From Bacteroidota bacterium (lineage in GTDB: Bacteria > Bacteroidota > Bacteroidia > Chitinophagales > Chitinophagaceae), in assembly GCA_005882315.1 (NCBI GenBank), contig VBAR01000002.1:248001-312000 (forward strand): a stretch of DNA of 64,000 bases. Direction: 5' to 3'. This document shows positions 1-10,000 of the stretch, one piece after another. The number at the start of each line of letters is the position of its first letter. Position 1 is the first letter of the stretch. The position numbers were made by a program, and so were the translations under genes. The notes below the pieces were generated by a model. That model saw nothing but the letters and a program-made list of their open reading frames with translations, was not told the DNA's origin and made no database searches.

Positions 1-576
1 TTGAGGCAATGCATAAAACTGCCCTGCATTCATCCTGGATGGAACAACAAAATCTCTTGCCCCTTCAGGAGTTGATTTGATCAGGAAGGGAGTTTCAATA
101 TCCATAAAGCCTTGTGCATGCAGGTAATTTCTTGTTGCACGATTTACCGCATAACGCAGTTCAAGATTTCTTTTTACTGCATTTCTTCTCAGATCAAGAT
201 AGCGGTATTTCATTCGAAGATCATCGCCTCCATCTGTATCATCCTGTATGGTAAATGGCGGCACTGCTGATTTATTTAATACTGAAAACGATGAAACAGT
301 TAACTCTACTTCGCCTGTCGGGATGTTCAGATTTTTATTGCTGCGTTCAGTCACAGTTCCTTTTGCCTGCAACACAAACTCACGGCCTAATGGATTTTCA
401 TCAAGCTGTTTGCTGAGGTCTTCGCTGAATAATAGCTGTGTGATGCCATAACGGTCACGCAAGTCAACAAATGTGATGCTGCCGAATTTGCGAATGGTTT
501 GTACCCAGCCCGCAAGGGTTACTTCTTTATTTATGTCTGTCAATCTTAATTCGCCACAGGTATGAGTTCTGAACAT
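1..576 (-). CDS. aspS: Aspartyl-tRNA synthetase, N-terminal part (cut by window edge)
   Basis: Reading the minus strand from the ATG at 576 gives a frame open to the window edge (192 codons). It begins [19 protein letters not shown], followed by the OB-fold anticodon-binding region ([20 protein letters not shown]) and then the start of the class II catalytic domain ([31 protein letters not shown]). That order and those motifs are characteristic of bacterial AspRS, which charges tRNA-Asp in the cytoplasm. The C-terminal two thirds lie outside the window, so the catalytic residues cannot be checked. The gene is divergent from the MtfA-like gene at 657 and has a good -7 box just upstream. Confidence 0.93.
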   Translation of the reverse strand, partial: MFRTHTCGELRLTDINKEVTLAGWVQTIRKFGSITFVDLRDRYGITQLLFSEDLSKQLDENPLGREFVLQAKGTVTERSNKNLNIPTGEVELTVSSFSVLNKSAVPPFTIQDDTDGGDDLRMKYRYLDLRRNAVKRNLELRYAVNRATRNYLHAQGFMDIETPFLIKSTPEGARDFVVPSRMNAGQFYALPQ

Positions 577-599
577 GTATGATCTGTTTTTTCAGGCGG

Positions 600-607
600 C
601 AAAGATA
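600..607 (-). promoter_or_regulatory. Bacteroidota -7 box for aspS
   Basis: On the minus strand this reads TATCTTTG, a full match to the Bacteroidota -7 consensus TAnnTTTG, 23 bases before the aspS ATG. No clear TTTG is seen at the -33 position, so this is a partial promoter call. Confidence 0.5.
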
Positions 608-656
608 AGGTTCAATGGCCGATGTGCCATATTCCTAAAACGGGTAGATTTGTTCA

Positions 657-1463
657 ATGCCCAACCCGCTGCATAAAATAATCGGCGCTATTATAAGCAA
701 TAAAAACCCTGATTCAATACCTGCTGCCTACAAAGAGCTGGCGGAGATTACAAGATTTGAGCATGATATTGTTTCGAAACATATATGCTACTATAATAAA
801 TTACCTGATCCAGGTAAGCTCCGGTTTTTAAAAAGAGTTTATTATTTTAAAAACAGTAAGCATTTTCATTATGTCGATCTTGAAGAAAAGCCTGAAATGC
901 AGGTACTGCTGAGTGCAGCGGCTGTACAGTTGACATTTGGCTTACGCAGTTATCTTCTTCCTTTCTTTAAAAATATTTATTTGATCGCTGATGCATACCG
1001 TGCAAAAGACCTGCCTACCGGACAGGCAGGTATTGAAGGATTGAATGTGGGGCATGTATCTACCACCGGGATTTATATTTCATGGAAGTATTTGCTGGAA
1101 GGATTTAAGAATGATACAGATGGTGTAAATACTGCCATTCATGAAATGGCACATGCGCTGCGTCATCAAAATAATATGTGGGACTTTGGTATTGATAAAG
1201 AATTTCATACTGATTTTGCAAAGTATACTCAGCAATATGGCCCGGCGCTTATACAGGCTTTATTGCACCGGCGCAGTATTTTACGCAACTATGCTTTTAC
1301 CAATTTCGAAGAATTCTGGGCAGTAAGTGTGGAGGCTTTTTTTGAATTACCGGAGGAATTAAAAACTAATTTACCCGCTATATATCATTCATTATGTGAG
1401 GTATTGAACCAGGATCCCATGACTGAAAAAAAAGTATTGCCCTCTGCAACACGAAAACGCTGA
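657..1463 (+). CDS. MtfA-like (M90) zinc metallopeptidase, copy 1
   Basis: 268 residues. The zinc motif HEMAH lies at residues 162-166, and a downstream FEEFWAVSVEAFFELPEE segment supplies the Glu expected as third ligand in the MtfA/M90 family (E. coli MtfA is about 265 residues). No signal peptide is seen, so it is probably cytosolic. The next gene (1576-2352) is a full-length paralogue with the same residues, so this is a tandem duplication. Unlike its twin, this copy carries a short insert at about residues 117-125 (DLPTGQAG), encoded by a GC-rich palindrome. E. coli MtfA acts on the repressor Mlc; the substrate here is unknown. A TAGATTTG box at 645-652 ends only four bases before the ATG, so the mRNA may be nearly leaderless. 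Confidence 0.85.
   Translation: MPNPLHKIIGAIISNKNPDSIPAAYKELAEITRFEHDIVSKHICYYNKLPDPGKLRFLKRVYYFKNSKHFHYVDLEEKPEMQVLLSAAAVQLTFGLRSYLLPFFKNIYLIADAYRAKDLPTGQAGIEGLNVGHVSTTGIYISWKYLLEGFKNDTDGVNTAIHEMAHALRHQNNMWDFGIDKEFHTDFAKYTQQYGPALIQALLHRRSILRNYAFTNFEEFWAVSVEAFFELPEELKTNLPAIYHSLCEVLNQDPMTEKKVLPSATRKR
1010..1030 (+). repeat. Palindromic mini-insert inside the MtfA-like gene
   Basis: Arms CCTGCCT (1010-1016) and AGGCAGG (1024-1030) are perfect inverted repeats around a 7-base centre containing CCGG. The stretch is in frame and encodes DLPTGQAG, which the tandem paralogue lacks at the same position. It is much more GC-rich than the gene around it. Confidence 0.7.
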
Positions 1464-1575
1464 ATCACGTCGTTATTTACAGGCAGGTAAAATATCTCCG
1501 TAATTGTACGAGAAAAAAAGTAAAGCTTGCAAATGGGAAAATGAGTGTTTATATTTATAAGCCGAACCGTACTTT

Positions 1576-2352
1576 ATGCAAAACTTTTTCCATCGAATAA
1601 GACAATTATTCACAAGTAAAATTGCGCCTGACAAGCCTTTTGTACAGGATTATCCCACTGTTACGGAAACCGTTTTCAATAACTATTCATTTGTGATCGG
1701 TGGTTTATTTAACTACTTCAATGAATTGCCAAAACATCTGCAATACCGTTTTGTAAGCCGGGTACATGAATTTAAAGAATCAAAAAAATTTCACTTTATA
1801 GGTTTAGAGAGAAATGATGATACTGCCATTTTAGTAAGTGCATCTGCAATACAGGTAACATTCGGTTTAAAAAATTATAAGATGCAGCACTTTAAAGATA
1901 TTTATGTGCTGGCCGATGCATACCGGATGGATGACGACGAAGAATTATATATTGGCCATGTAGCACCCGATGGAATTTACCTGAGCTGGAAACATTTCTT
2001 ATATGGTTATTCTAATAAAAATAATGATATCAATGTGGCCGTGCATGAAATGAGTCATGCATTGCTGTATAATAATTTTTTCGCACAATTAGGCATTGAT
2101 AAAAATTTCAGATTGAATTATGATCGCTTTAGTAGCACTACCGGTCCAATACTGGCAGATGTGATAACGAATCGCAGGAGTTTTTTAAGAAGTTATGCAT
2201 TCAGCAACCTGCATGAGTTCTGGGCGGTAAGTACGGAAGCTTTTTTTGAAAATCCGAGCGGATTGAAACAGCATATGCCCGATCTGTACGAAGCATTATG
2301 CCGTGTGCTGAACCAGGACCCATTGACGAAACATAAAATAATTGAAATGTAG
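1576..2352 (+). CDS. MtfA-like (M90) zinc metallopeptidase, copy 2
   Basis: 258 residues, colinear with the preceding gene. Shared blocks include the VTFGLKNY region, the IGHVAPDGIYLSWKHFL region, the zinc motif HEMSH (157-161) and LHEFWAVSTEAFFENPSG with the distal Glu. Both copies keep all putative zinc ligands, so both are probably active. No signal peptide or membrane span is seen. It lies 112 bases after copy 1, probably in the same transcript. The family call is firm on motifs; the substrate is unknown. Confidence 0.85.
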   Translation: MQNFFHRIRQLFTSKIAPDKPFVQDYPTVTETVFNNYSFVIGGLFNYFNELPKHLQYRFVSRVHEFKESKKFHFIGLERNDDTAILVSASAIQVTFGLKNYKMQHFKDIYVLADAYRMDDDEELYIGHVAPDGIYLSWKHFLYGYSNKNNDINVAVHEMSHALLYNNFFAQLGIDKNFRLNYDRFSSTTGPILADVITNRRSFLRSYAFSNLHEFWAVSTEAFFENPSGLKQHMPDLYEALCRVLNQDPLTKHKIIEM

Positions 2353-2396
2353 AACTATACCCTTAACCCTTATCGAAAACTTAAAAATCCGGACCC

Positions 2397-2486
2397 ATGA
2401 TAACAATGACAATTGTCTATTTTGTTAGACGCTACTACAAGCAACGAAAACTGAAGAAGCAACTGGACTTGCTGGTTACATTATAA
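2397..2486 (+). CDS. Possible 29-residue small protein
   Basis: An ATG at 2397 opens a 29-codon frame. It has a short hydrophobic start (MITMTIVYFV) followed by a strongly basic stretch (RRYYKQRKLKKQ), a pattern seen in small membrane-associated peptides. It fills the gap after the MtfA pair and overlaps the 3' end of the convergent gene at 2476 by 11 bases. No homologue is recognised, and it could be a chance frame. Confidence 0.2.
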   Translation: MITMTIVYFVRRYYKQRKLKKQLDLLVTL

Positions 2487-2883
2487 CCGTTTTTTGTCTT
2501 TTTATTTCAACAGGACGCTGTATTAGATAATAGTAGAGGAGAAAGCATATACCTATTACAAAAGGTATTACTGCTCCATACTTACCCTCATAACCAAGTA
2601 TTATCTTTTCATCAAAGCCAAGAAACTCGCTTATCATCCAGTAGCTATTTGCAGAGATCCAAAAAACGACAGCAAGATTATGTGATAGCTCTGATTTGAT
2701 ATTCCGTGTACGGTATGAAATTACGATGGCAATGATCAATGTTGGAAAGATCATAGCTATACCGAGAGGCTTCCAGAACAAACACCAGCTGATGTCTTTT
2801 AACAGCCAGAAAATGATATGCATGTTTTCCATTCTTCGGTAGGAAGCAGGGATGGAATAAGAATTGTCATTTGTATTGCTCAT
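2476..2883 (-). CDS. Small multi-pass membrane protein, unknown function
   Basis: 135 residues. A hydrophilic N-terminus of about 25 residues is followed by about four hydrophobic segments (near residues 26-37, 39-56, 69-86 and 103-118) and a basic tail (RPVEIKRQK). There are no catalytic motifs and no family is recognised. It starts with ATG at 2883, 44 bases downstream of the FAD oxidoreductase stop on the same strand, so the two may be co-transcribed. Gene status rests on a clean frame and sensible membrane topology. Confidence 0.65.
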   Translation of the reverse strand: MSNTNDNSYSIPASYRRMENMHIIFWLLKDISWCLFWKPLGIAMIFPTLIIAIVISYRTRNIKSELSHNLAVVFWISANSYWMISEFLGFDEKIILGYEGKYGAVIPFVIGICFLLYYYLIQRPVEIKRQKTVIM

Positions 2884-2927
2884 TGATAGTTCATTTTATT
2901 TTCGATGAAGTTATTAGTTTTGAAAAA

Positions 2928-3986
2928 TCAGGGCGAAAGAATTTTTTTGAAACGGGAAATATTAACCTCTGGTAAAATGGGTTTATTGCTGCAGATATTT
3001 CCTGATAATTGTTTTGCAAAATAAGGTGCCAGTGAACAACCCTTTGTTCCCATGCCATTTAAAATTCCAATAGAAGAATATTTCGGATGAAAACCAACAA
3101 ATGGTCTTCGTTCAATAGTAGCAGGGCGAACAGATGCCCGGTGTTCCAGTATCTTAAATGGAAGCTTTAACCAGGTTTGTAATAATTGTTCAGCTTGTAA
3201 ATAAAATTCTTTTGTTGGATTCTCATGCTCAAATTCCCAGAGATAATTGCTACCCAACCAAAAGAGGCCCGATTCTGAAAGCGGAGCAAGCACCATTCCC
3301 TTTTTATAAAAGTAATCGGTTGATAGTTCCGGTATTTCCACAATCAGCATTTCTCCTTTATTCGGTGCAAAAGGAAGTTTATTAAAGAAATTGTTTTGAT
3401 ATGATTGAACGCCATCGCAAAAAATAATTTTTTGAGCAGTAATGTCTTTGTAATAAACAGCATCTTGCTCAATCTTCAGTTGTGTAATATCAAATGTTTC
3501 TTCCAGTAATTGATCTTGATTGATCAGTTTGTTTCTCCATGCTGGTAGCAGCGTTTGAAGATGAACGCTATACGAAGGAGAGACCATCCCGTATCCAAAA
3601 TCATAATTAAATTGATGAAGAAAAGAATTTTCATCAACAGGTTTTTGTAAATAAGTTTCTCCTTCTTTAAATCTATCTTCAAAAGCTAATTTCATTTGAG
3701 GTGAAGGAAAAAAGTCAATGATCTGTTTTTGGGAAATGGCTTTGATGTTTAATTCATCGCCAAGCTTTGTATAGAATTGTAAACTGAATTCAAGCAATTC
3801 TTCGATCATCCATGTTCTTACGATCCTTCTGCCTGTAACAGGGTTGATAATACCTGCAGCCACTCTTGAAGGGGCATTGTTGTTTGCATCGTCAATAACA
3901 AGGAATGAAATATTTTCTTTTTCTAAAAAATAGGATAAACAGGTGCCGGAAATTCCTTGTCCTATTATTAATACGTCCACATTCAT
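2928..3986 (-). CDS. FAD-dependent oxidoreductase (DAO/glycine oxidase-like)
   Basis: 352 residues. The N-terminus MNVDVLIIGQGISGTCLS has the GxGxxG dinucleotide-binding fingerprint at residues 9-14, and VAAGIINPVTGRR matches the second conserved block of the D-amino-acid-oxidase superfamily. The C-terminal block LNGMGTKGCSLAPYFAKQL is the usual final FAD contact. Length and block order fit DadA/ThiO-type oxidases acting on amines or amino acids. No signal peptide is seen. The substrate cannot be told from sequence. No thiamine genes are nearby, so ThiO is not favoured over a generic oxidase. Confidence 0.8.
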   Translation of the reverse strand: MNVDVLIIGQGISGTCLSYFLEKENISFLVIDDANNNAPSRVAAGIINPVTGRRIVRTWMIEELLEFSLQFYTKLGDELNIKAISQKQIIDFFPSPQMKLAFEDRFKEGETYLQKPVDENSFLHQFNYDFGYGMVSPSYSVHLQTLLPAWRNKLINQDQLLEETFDITQLKIEQDAVYYKDITAQKIIFCDGVQSYQNNFFNKLPFAPNKGEMLIVEIPELSTDYFYKKGMVLAPLSESGLFWLGSNYLWEFEHENPTKEFYLQAEQLLQTWLKLPFKILEHRASVRPATIERRPFVGFHPKYSSIGILNGMGTKGCSLAPYFAKQLSGNICSNKPILPEVNISRFKKILSP

Positions 3987-4068
3987 CCGGTAAATGTAAG
4001 AAGGAAATTAACCGCTGTATTGCGGAGACGGAAGAATCTCTGCTTCTCCCGTCTCTGCTGCTATTATA

Positions 4069-7000
4069 TTATTCTACATTCACACGAACACCTTCGCTGT
4101 GGCTTGTAAACTCCGGTGCATACATACACTGTATTGTAGTTATACCATTACTAAAGTTGCCGGTATGTGTTACAAATAATGAATACTCGATAACATAAGT
4201 GCCTTTGCGTACGTAATCAAAAAAGAAATTGGTGCTTGCGTCTTTGGTGGTTTCATAATAACCCAAACCGCCCTGCCATTTATAACTGCTCAATACATTT
4301 ACCGGTTCCATACAGCTTGCCCGCATGTCTTTCATATGTACATACTCCATATCCCTGTCTGCACGCAATTCGATCCGCACTTTTATTTTATGACCCACTT
4401 TCAGGTAATCGCCTTCATTGATTGGTGTAAGCACCGGGCCACGGTCTGTATTCTTTTCAATAAACAATTTCTTTGACAGCTTTAATGGGGTTTCAGCGGT
4501 AGTGATCTTGTCAAGATCTTCAAAATACTGCCAGTAAACCGAACCCCAACTGGTTGATTGACCAGTCGGTTGATTAGCTGGTTGGGTATTTATAGTAACT
4601 GAAATATTACCCATTTCAGGCTCTACCATATTACCATCAATCGTCTTTTTGAAATAGCCTGTACCTGCTTCCGTTTTGTTATCGGATGATTTAAATGTGC
4701 TATTGCCCAATTTTATTTCAACAGTTGACATATCATCGAGCATTTTTGTTCCCTGCAGCAACAAAGCATAACATGCTTCCGCAGTTGCCTTTGTTGTTTT
4801 CCAGTTAGTGGTTTGTTTGTTTTTCAATAACCATGTTTTCAGGTCATCAACAGTTTTTACATCTTTGCCAGCTTCGTTGAATGCTTCAATTAATAATGAT
4901 TGCGTTTCAATCGGTGCCTGGTACCAATAGTAGCCGGCATTGGTTTGTTCTTTCCAGTACATGCCCATCTCTTCATTGGTTATAGAAGTTTCCTTTAATG
5001 ATCTTAAAATTGCAGCCGGTGTCGTTGCATCATTTGTCCGATGTAGGAGCAAGGCGATCATTCCTTGCATGTATTTGCTTTGTTTGGTCCATGTTTTTTG
5101 TGAACGACTCCGGAAGTAATCATAAGCTGTTTTTGAAGCCGTAGCAATTTTTATTTCCGGGAAAAAACTGCGCATATACAGGTACTGCACTTCATAGTTG
5201 CCCGGTGTGTATTTGTTAAGATCGGTTTTATTTTTTATCAGTTCATCATATTGCTTTTTGATCTGATTATCCAGGTAAGGGATAGCAGCATCTGTAATGG
5301 GTTTTAGTTTTTTGATATCTACTCCCAGTTTTTTCAAATGCCCGATGCCTGTAATAATGTATTGTGTGATGTATGCATTGTCCGGTCCTCCTTTGAACCA
5401 TACAAAACCGCCGTTAGATGATTGCATTTGCTTTAGCTTTTCATACTCACTGTTCATTTCCTTGCTCATACGGACCAGATCAAACAGTAAAGCGATATTT
5501 TTCTTTTGTTGTTCTTCATTTTTTGCCTGCAACACCCATGGTGTTTCTTCCAGCAATACAGCTTTCAGTTCCTGGTTCTTTTGAAGATTGCTCATGAGGG
5601 CAGCAGTATCTTTTATTTTCCAGGTTTCAAATATTTGTTTGATTCGGGGCGAACTGTTGGCGATCATTGTTGCCAGTGCATTTGCATAATAGCGATTCCA
5701 GGTTTGCTCTGCACATTCATACGGATACTCCATTAAATAGGGCAGGGCCTGCACTGCATGCCAAACGGGATTGGTAGTGTATTCAACAGTTACAGCATGA
5801 TGCTGTAATGATGATGAAGAACCGCTGTTCAATAACTTTTCAAATTTGAAATCTTTTGAACCAGCATCTTTCATATTGATCGGCATTGATTCTGTAACCA
5901 GCATCCTGTTGGTGAGAACTGGCAAAGCATTTTCTTCACCATCGCTTTTATCACCTGACTTGGCAACGATACGCCATACTAAGGCTTTATTAAACTGGAA
6001 AGGAATTTCCAATGGAAATTTAACTGCTTCACTTTGTCCGGCTGCAACTGTGAAATACTGATTAGGTATTACATTTCTGAACAAACCATCAATTGGTTCA
6101 TTGGTCGCTGCATCAAATAACTGCAGTTGTGTTTGCCCCGTTATTTCTTTATCTGTAAGGTTTACAATTTTAGCGCTGAGTTCTATTTTATCACCCTCTC
6201 TTAAAAACCGTGGTGGATTCGGCTGCACCATTAGGTCTTTTTGTGTAACGATCTCTTTATTGCTATAACCAAATGCCAGCTCTTTTGTATGTGCCAGTGC
6301 TTGGAATTTCCATTTGGTCAATGCCTCCGGCATGGTGAATGAAAATTCAATATCACCGTTTTCATTTGTTCTCAGATCAGGAAAGAAGAAAGCTGTTTCA
6401 TTGAAATTGCGGCGGGGTTGGAAACCAAGTTCCTGTTTTTCGTCATTACCAGTCTTAAAAATCAATGATGAGGTCTTCAAGTCTACACCTTTAATATTTC
6501 CAACAGCGTCATAAGAGGCAGGAGCTTCAAGCATTCTATTTGGCGCCCTTGAAGCAGCTACAACTACTTCCTGTCCCATCCCCGCTGCAGGTTTAAGTCC
6601 TATATTGACATTTTTAAGCTGGGCTTGTTCATAGTTCGTTATTCTTCCCGACCTCAATCCTGCATCATTTAAATTATCGATCAGCTGATCATAATATTTT
6701 ACGGCCATATCTTCTATTACATAGTTTTCCCATTTTTGCTGTGATTCAACCTGGATGAAATTTCTGCTTCCATCCCATCTGCGGTAATAGTTAGTGTAAG
6801 AAGGCCAGATATTAGGTTCACTCCAGGAATGAGGATCAAACTCATCAAGCGAAGCATCATACATACTTGCCAGCATTTCCGCAGCAAGTTTTTCATTTTT
6901 ATAACCACTTATTTTTATTTTCCATTTTTCTTCGCTGCCGGTTAATGTCTTATCCCGGAATGTTGCGTATTCAATTTTCAACTCCTTACTACTCCACGGC

Positions 7001-10000
7001 ACACCAATAACCTGGCTCACTGAATGAAAACGGTTATGTTTTACAAACAAATAACTAATTCCAAATCCCCCACGATCAGCTTCAGTTGCTGGGTATTGCA
7101 GATCCTTCTTTTCGTTGTTAAGCTTAATGAAAGAATATTTGACTCCTGACTCCGAACCCTGCTTGCCAAGAGGCATGTTCCATGCTCCGGAATTCTTATC
7201 CAACTCCTGAACAATAAACAGATCATCCGGAGAGGTACCAAGTTTAACAGTTGCTTTCTCTCCCGGTTCAGGAGCTTTATTCTTTGTATCAGTCCATAAG
7301 TATTGTGGCTTGTTTAGTTGATTTGATCTTTCATCATACAATTCAATAAACTGAACATCTTTTACTTCTTCCCCGTTTTTATCTTTTGTAATAATTTCTA
7401 TCTGGTAAAACCCCGATACAAACTTCCCACTCACCACTCGCCACTCACCACTCGCCATAGTGGAGTCAGCCTGCTGAAACACTTGCATTTCTTTCTCCCA
7501 CAATTCCCATTCAGTTTCATTATCATATTCGTCATGCGGAAAGCTTAAGATGTATTCATCTTTTGACATTATAAATTGATCAGGCCTTTCCCAATAACGG
7601 GTTCTTATCAATCTTTTTTCTTCTTTTAGTTTTGAAATGGTGACAGTAACTTTTGCCGGCTCATGTTCGCCATTCATATTTTCTGTATAAATTTTAAGCA
7701 GCTTCAAACTATCAGCAGGTAACAGATGGGGTATATCTGTTTTCAGTATTAAAGATTTATAACTTACACTTACTGATTTTTCACCGCTTCTTGTTTCGCC
7801 GGTGATATCAGTAATGTCGGCATACACGGTATAATCAAATACGGGGTCAAACTTTTTTTCAATCGTAAGGTCAGGTATTGCTGCAAACTCGATAATAAAT
7901 TTTCCATCCTTATCTGTTTTTGTTTCGCCATGTTTGATCTCCATTTCTCCTACTGGCGGCGGCCACCATTTACGCCAGAGCCATGGGTACAAAAAACGCG
8001 GCTGACGAACTACCCTGTATTTTACATTGGCACCATCAATATTATTTCCTGCATAGGCTTTTGCAAAGCCCGTTACTTTTATTATATCATTTACTTTATA
8101 AGTTCCTTTTAGCGGTTCATAGTCAACATAGAATTTGGGACGTTTGTATTCTTCCACACGGAATGATGCGTTGCCGGTATTGTTTTCGGTGTAAATATCA
8201 AAACTGCCATTTAAGCCGGTGGAAGGAAGCTGAAACGTACCGGAGAAAGAACCAAATTCATTTGTAGTTACTTTCATTGAGTCAACTATCTGCTCATTTG
8301 CATCACGCAGGTAAACGGTTGTTTTATAATCGGGCCAGATACTGTTTCCTTTCTTTGGGCTTCGAAGAATTGTTATTCCTTTATAATATAGCGTTTGCCC
8401 CGGCCGGTAAATACTGCGGTCAGTAAAAAGAAAAATGCTTGTAGATTCATTTTTTTCAGTCTCTGTATTAGAGTAGTAATAATCATAAAGCCATTCAGAC
8501 ATATAGAATCGTTCATCTTTATAGCTGATATCAAGTTGGTAGGTATAATTGTTATTATCTTTCTTTGCTTCATTGATCTTAAAATACCCATTTGCATCAG
8601 CTTTATAGTTACCTGATTTTTCAATGATATATTTTGACTGCTTCTGATCGTAGCGTTGTTCCCATATCTGTACAGCAGCATTGCTTAATGGCTGACCGGT
8701 TTCCCGGTGAAGTACAAAAAAATCTTTTCCGCTATTTATATAACTGATATTAGAAACATAAAACAATCTTGCTCCGAGTACCGACTTATCAATTTTAAAA
8801 TCTTTATCGCTGCTGCTGATCAAAATATACTCACCGGGCATAAGCGGATCAATTCTTATTTCAGTTTTATGTGGCTGCATGTCAGATGTTGCGGGTAAGA
8901 TCTGTTGCCATGCTTTTAGAGGTATTGCTTTTAGGAGAGCAGTCCAGTATTTATCATTATCCTGGTTCTCCAATTCTTTTTTTAGTTTTTCATCCGCCCG
9001 GATAATGCGTAAATGCAATTCATTAAGGTTCCGGTATTCCACCAACGAACGAAAGGCCATTGCGGGCACATTCACTTTTTCAATTTTAAACTGCAATTCT
9101 TTTTTTGTTATTCTATTCAAAAGGTTTATGCAATTGATCTTTCCTTCTGATGAATCTTTTTGTAGCATCACCCGTTCGCAAATTTCTTTTGCTTTTAGTT
9201 TGTCTAAACGATGTGTACTGTCTCCATAAGGTTTGTATTTATCGGCATCTATATTATATGCATTCGCCAGCAGGAACCATGCCTGTGCGGCTGCGGGTAA
9301 ATTGTTATACTGGTTTGCAATATGGGTTAACGATTGCTTGAATAATTTTTCTTTATCCGGATGCGTGGAGTTTTCGCTGACAAACTCCAGCCGTTTAATG
9401 TCCACATCTATTAATGCATCATGTTTTACATCATTCAAATGAAAAGCGATCAGTTTTTGATAAATTAATAATGCCTTGTGCTGAAGCGATAAAGAATCTT
9501 TGGTTATAAACTTTCTTGTAACAAAATCAGCAGCCGGATCAAAAGCTGAAGCCTGGTCGATCTCAAATTTGTAAGCAGGTTTTGTTATATATCGTTCATC
9601 GCTTTCAAAATATTCAAATGCACGGTGGGCAAGCAGGTCAAAAAGGGTAGGACGGAGATGGCGGACATTACCTTTTATAATAATTGCATCATATTTATCC
9701 AATCTTGTTTGTTTCAGCAATTGTTCTGCCTGCAAGGATCTTAAATAAAGTGCTGAGATCTTTTTATGAAAATCATCTGTCGTCCATGTTTTAATATCTT
9801 CTTTTTTAAATTGAACGGTATTGGTTCTGTTATACAACTCCCAACGATGGTTCTGGTAATATTGAAGGTAGAGGCCGGCTGTAAGGCTGTTTAATATAGA
9901 AGCAACAGTTTCGCTACTTCCTGCAATCTCTTTTTCCATTTCCTTTATTGCCAGTACTTGATTGTCCTCTCGTGTTTCTTCCTGTAAACCTATAATATAA

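Noticed and set aside
4553-4590. Further heptad array in the macroglobulin gene (GGTTGATT-type repeats)
   Set aside because: Periodicity looks closer to 12 than 7 and is too degenerate to group with the heptad arrays.
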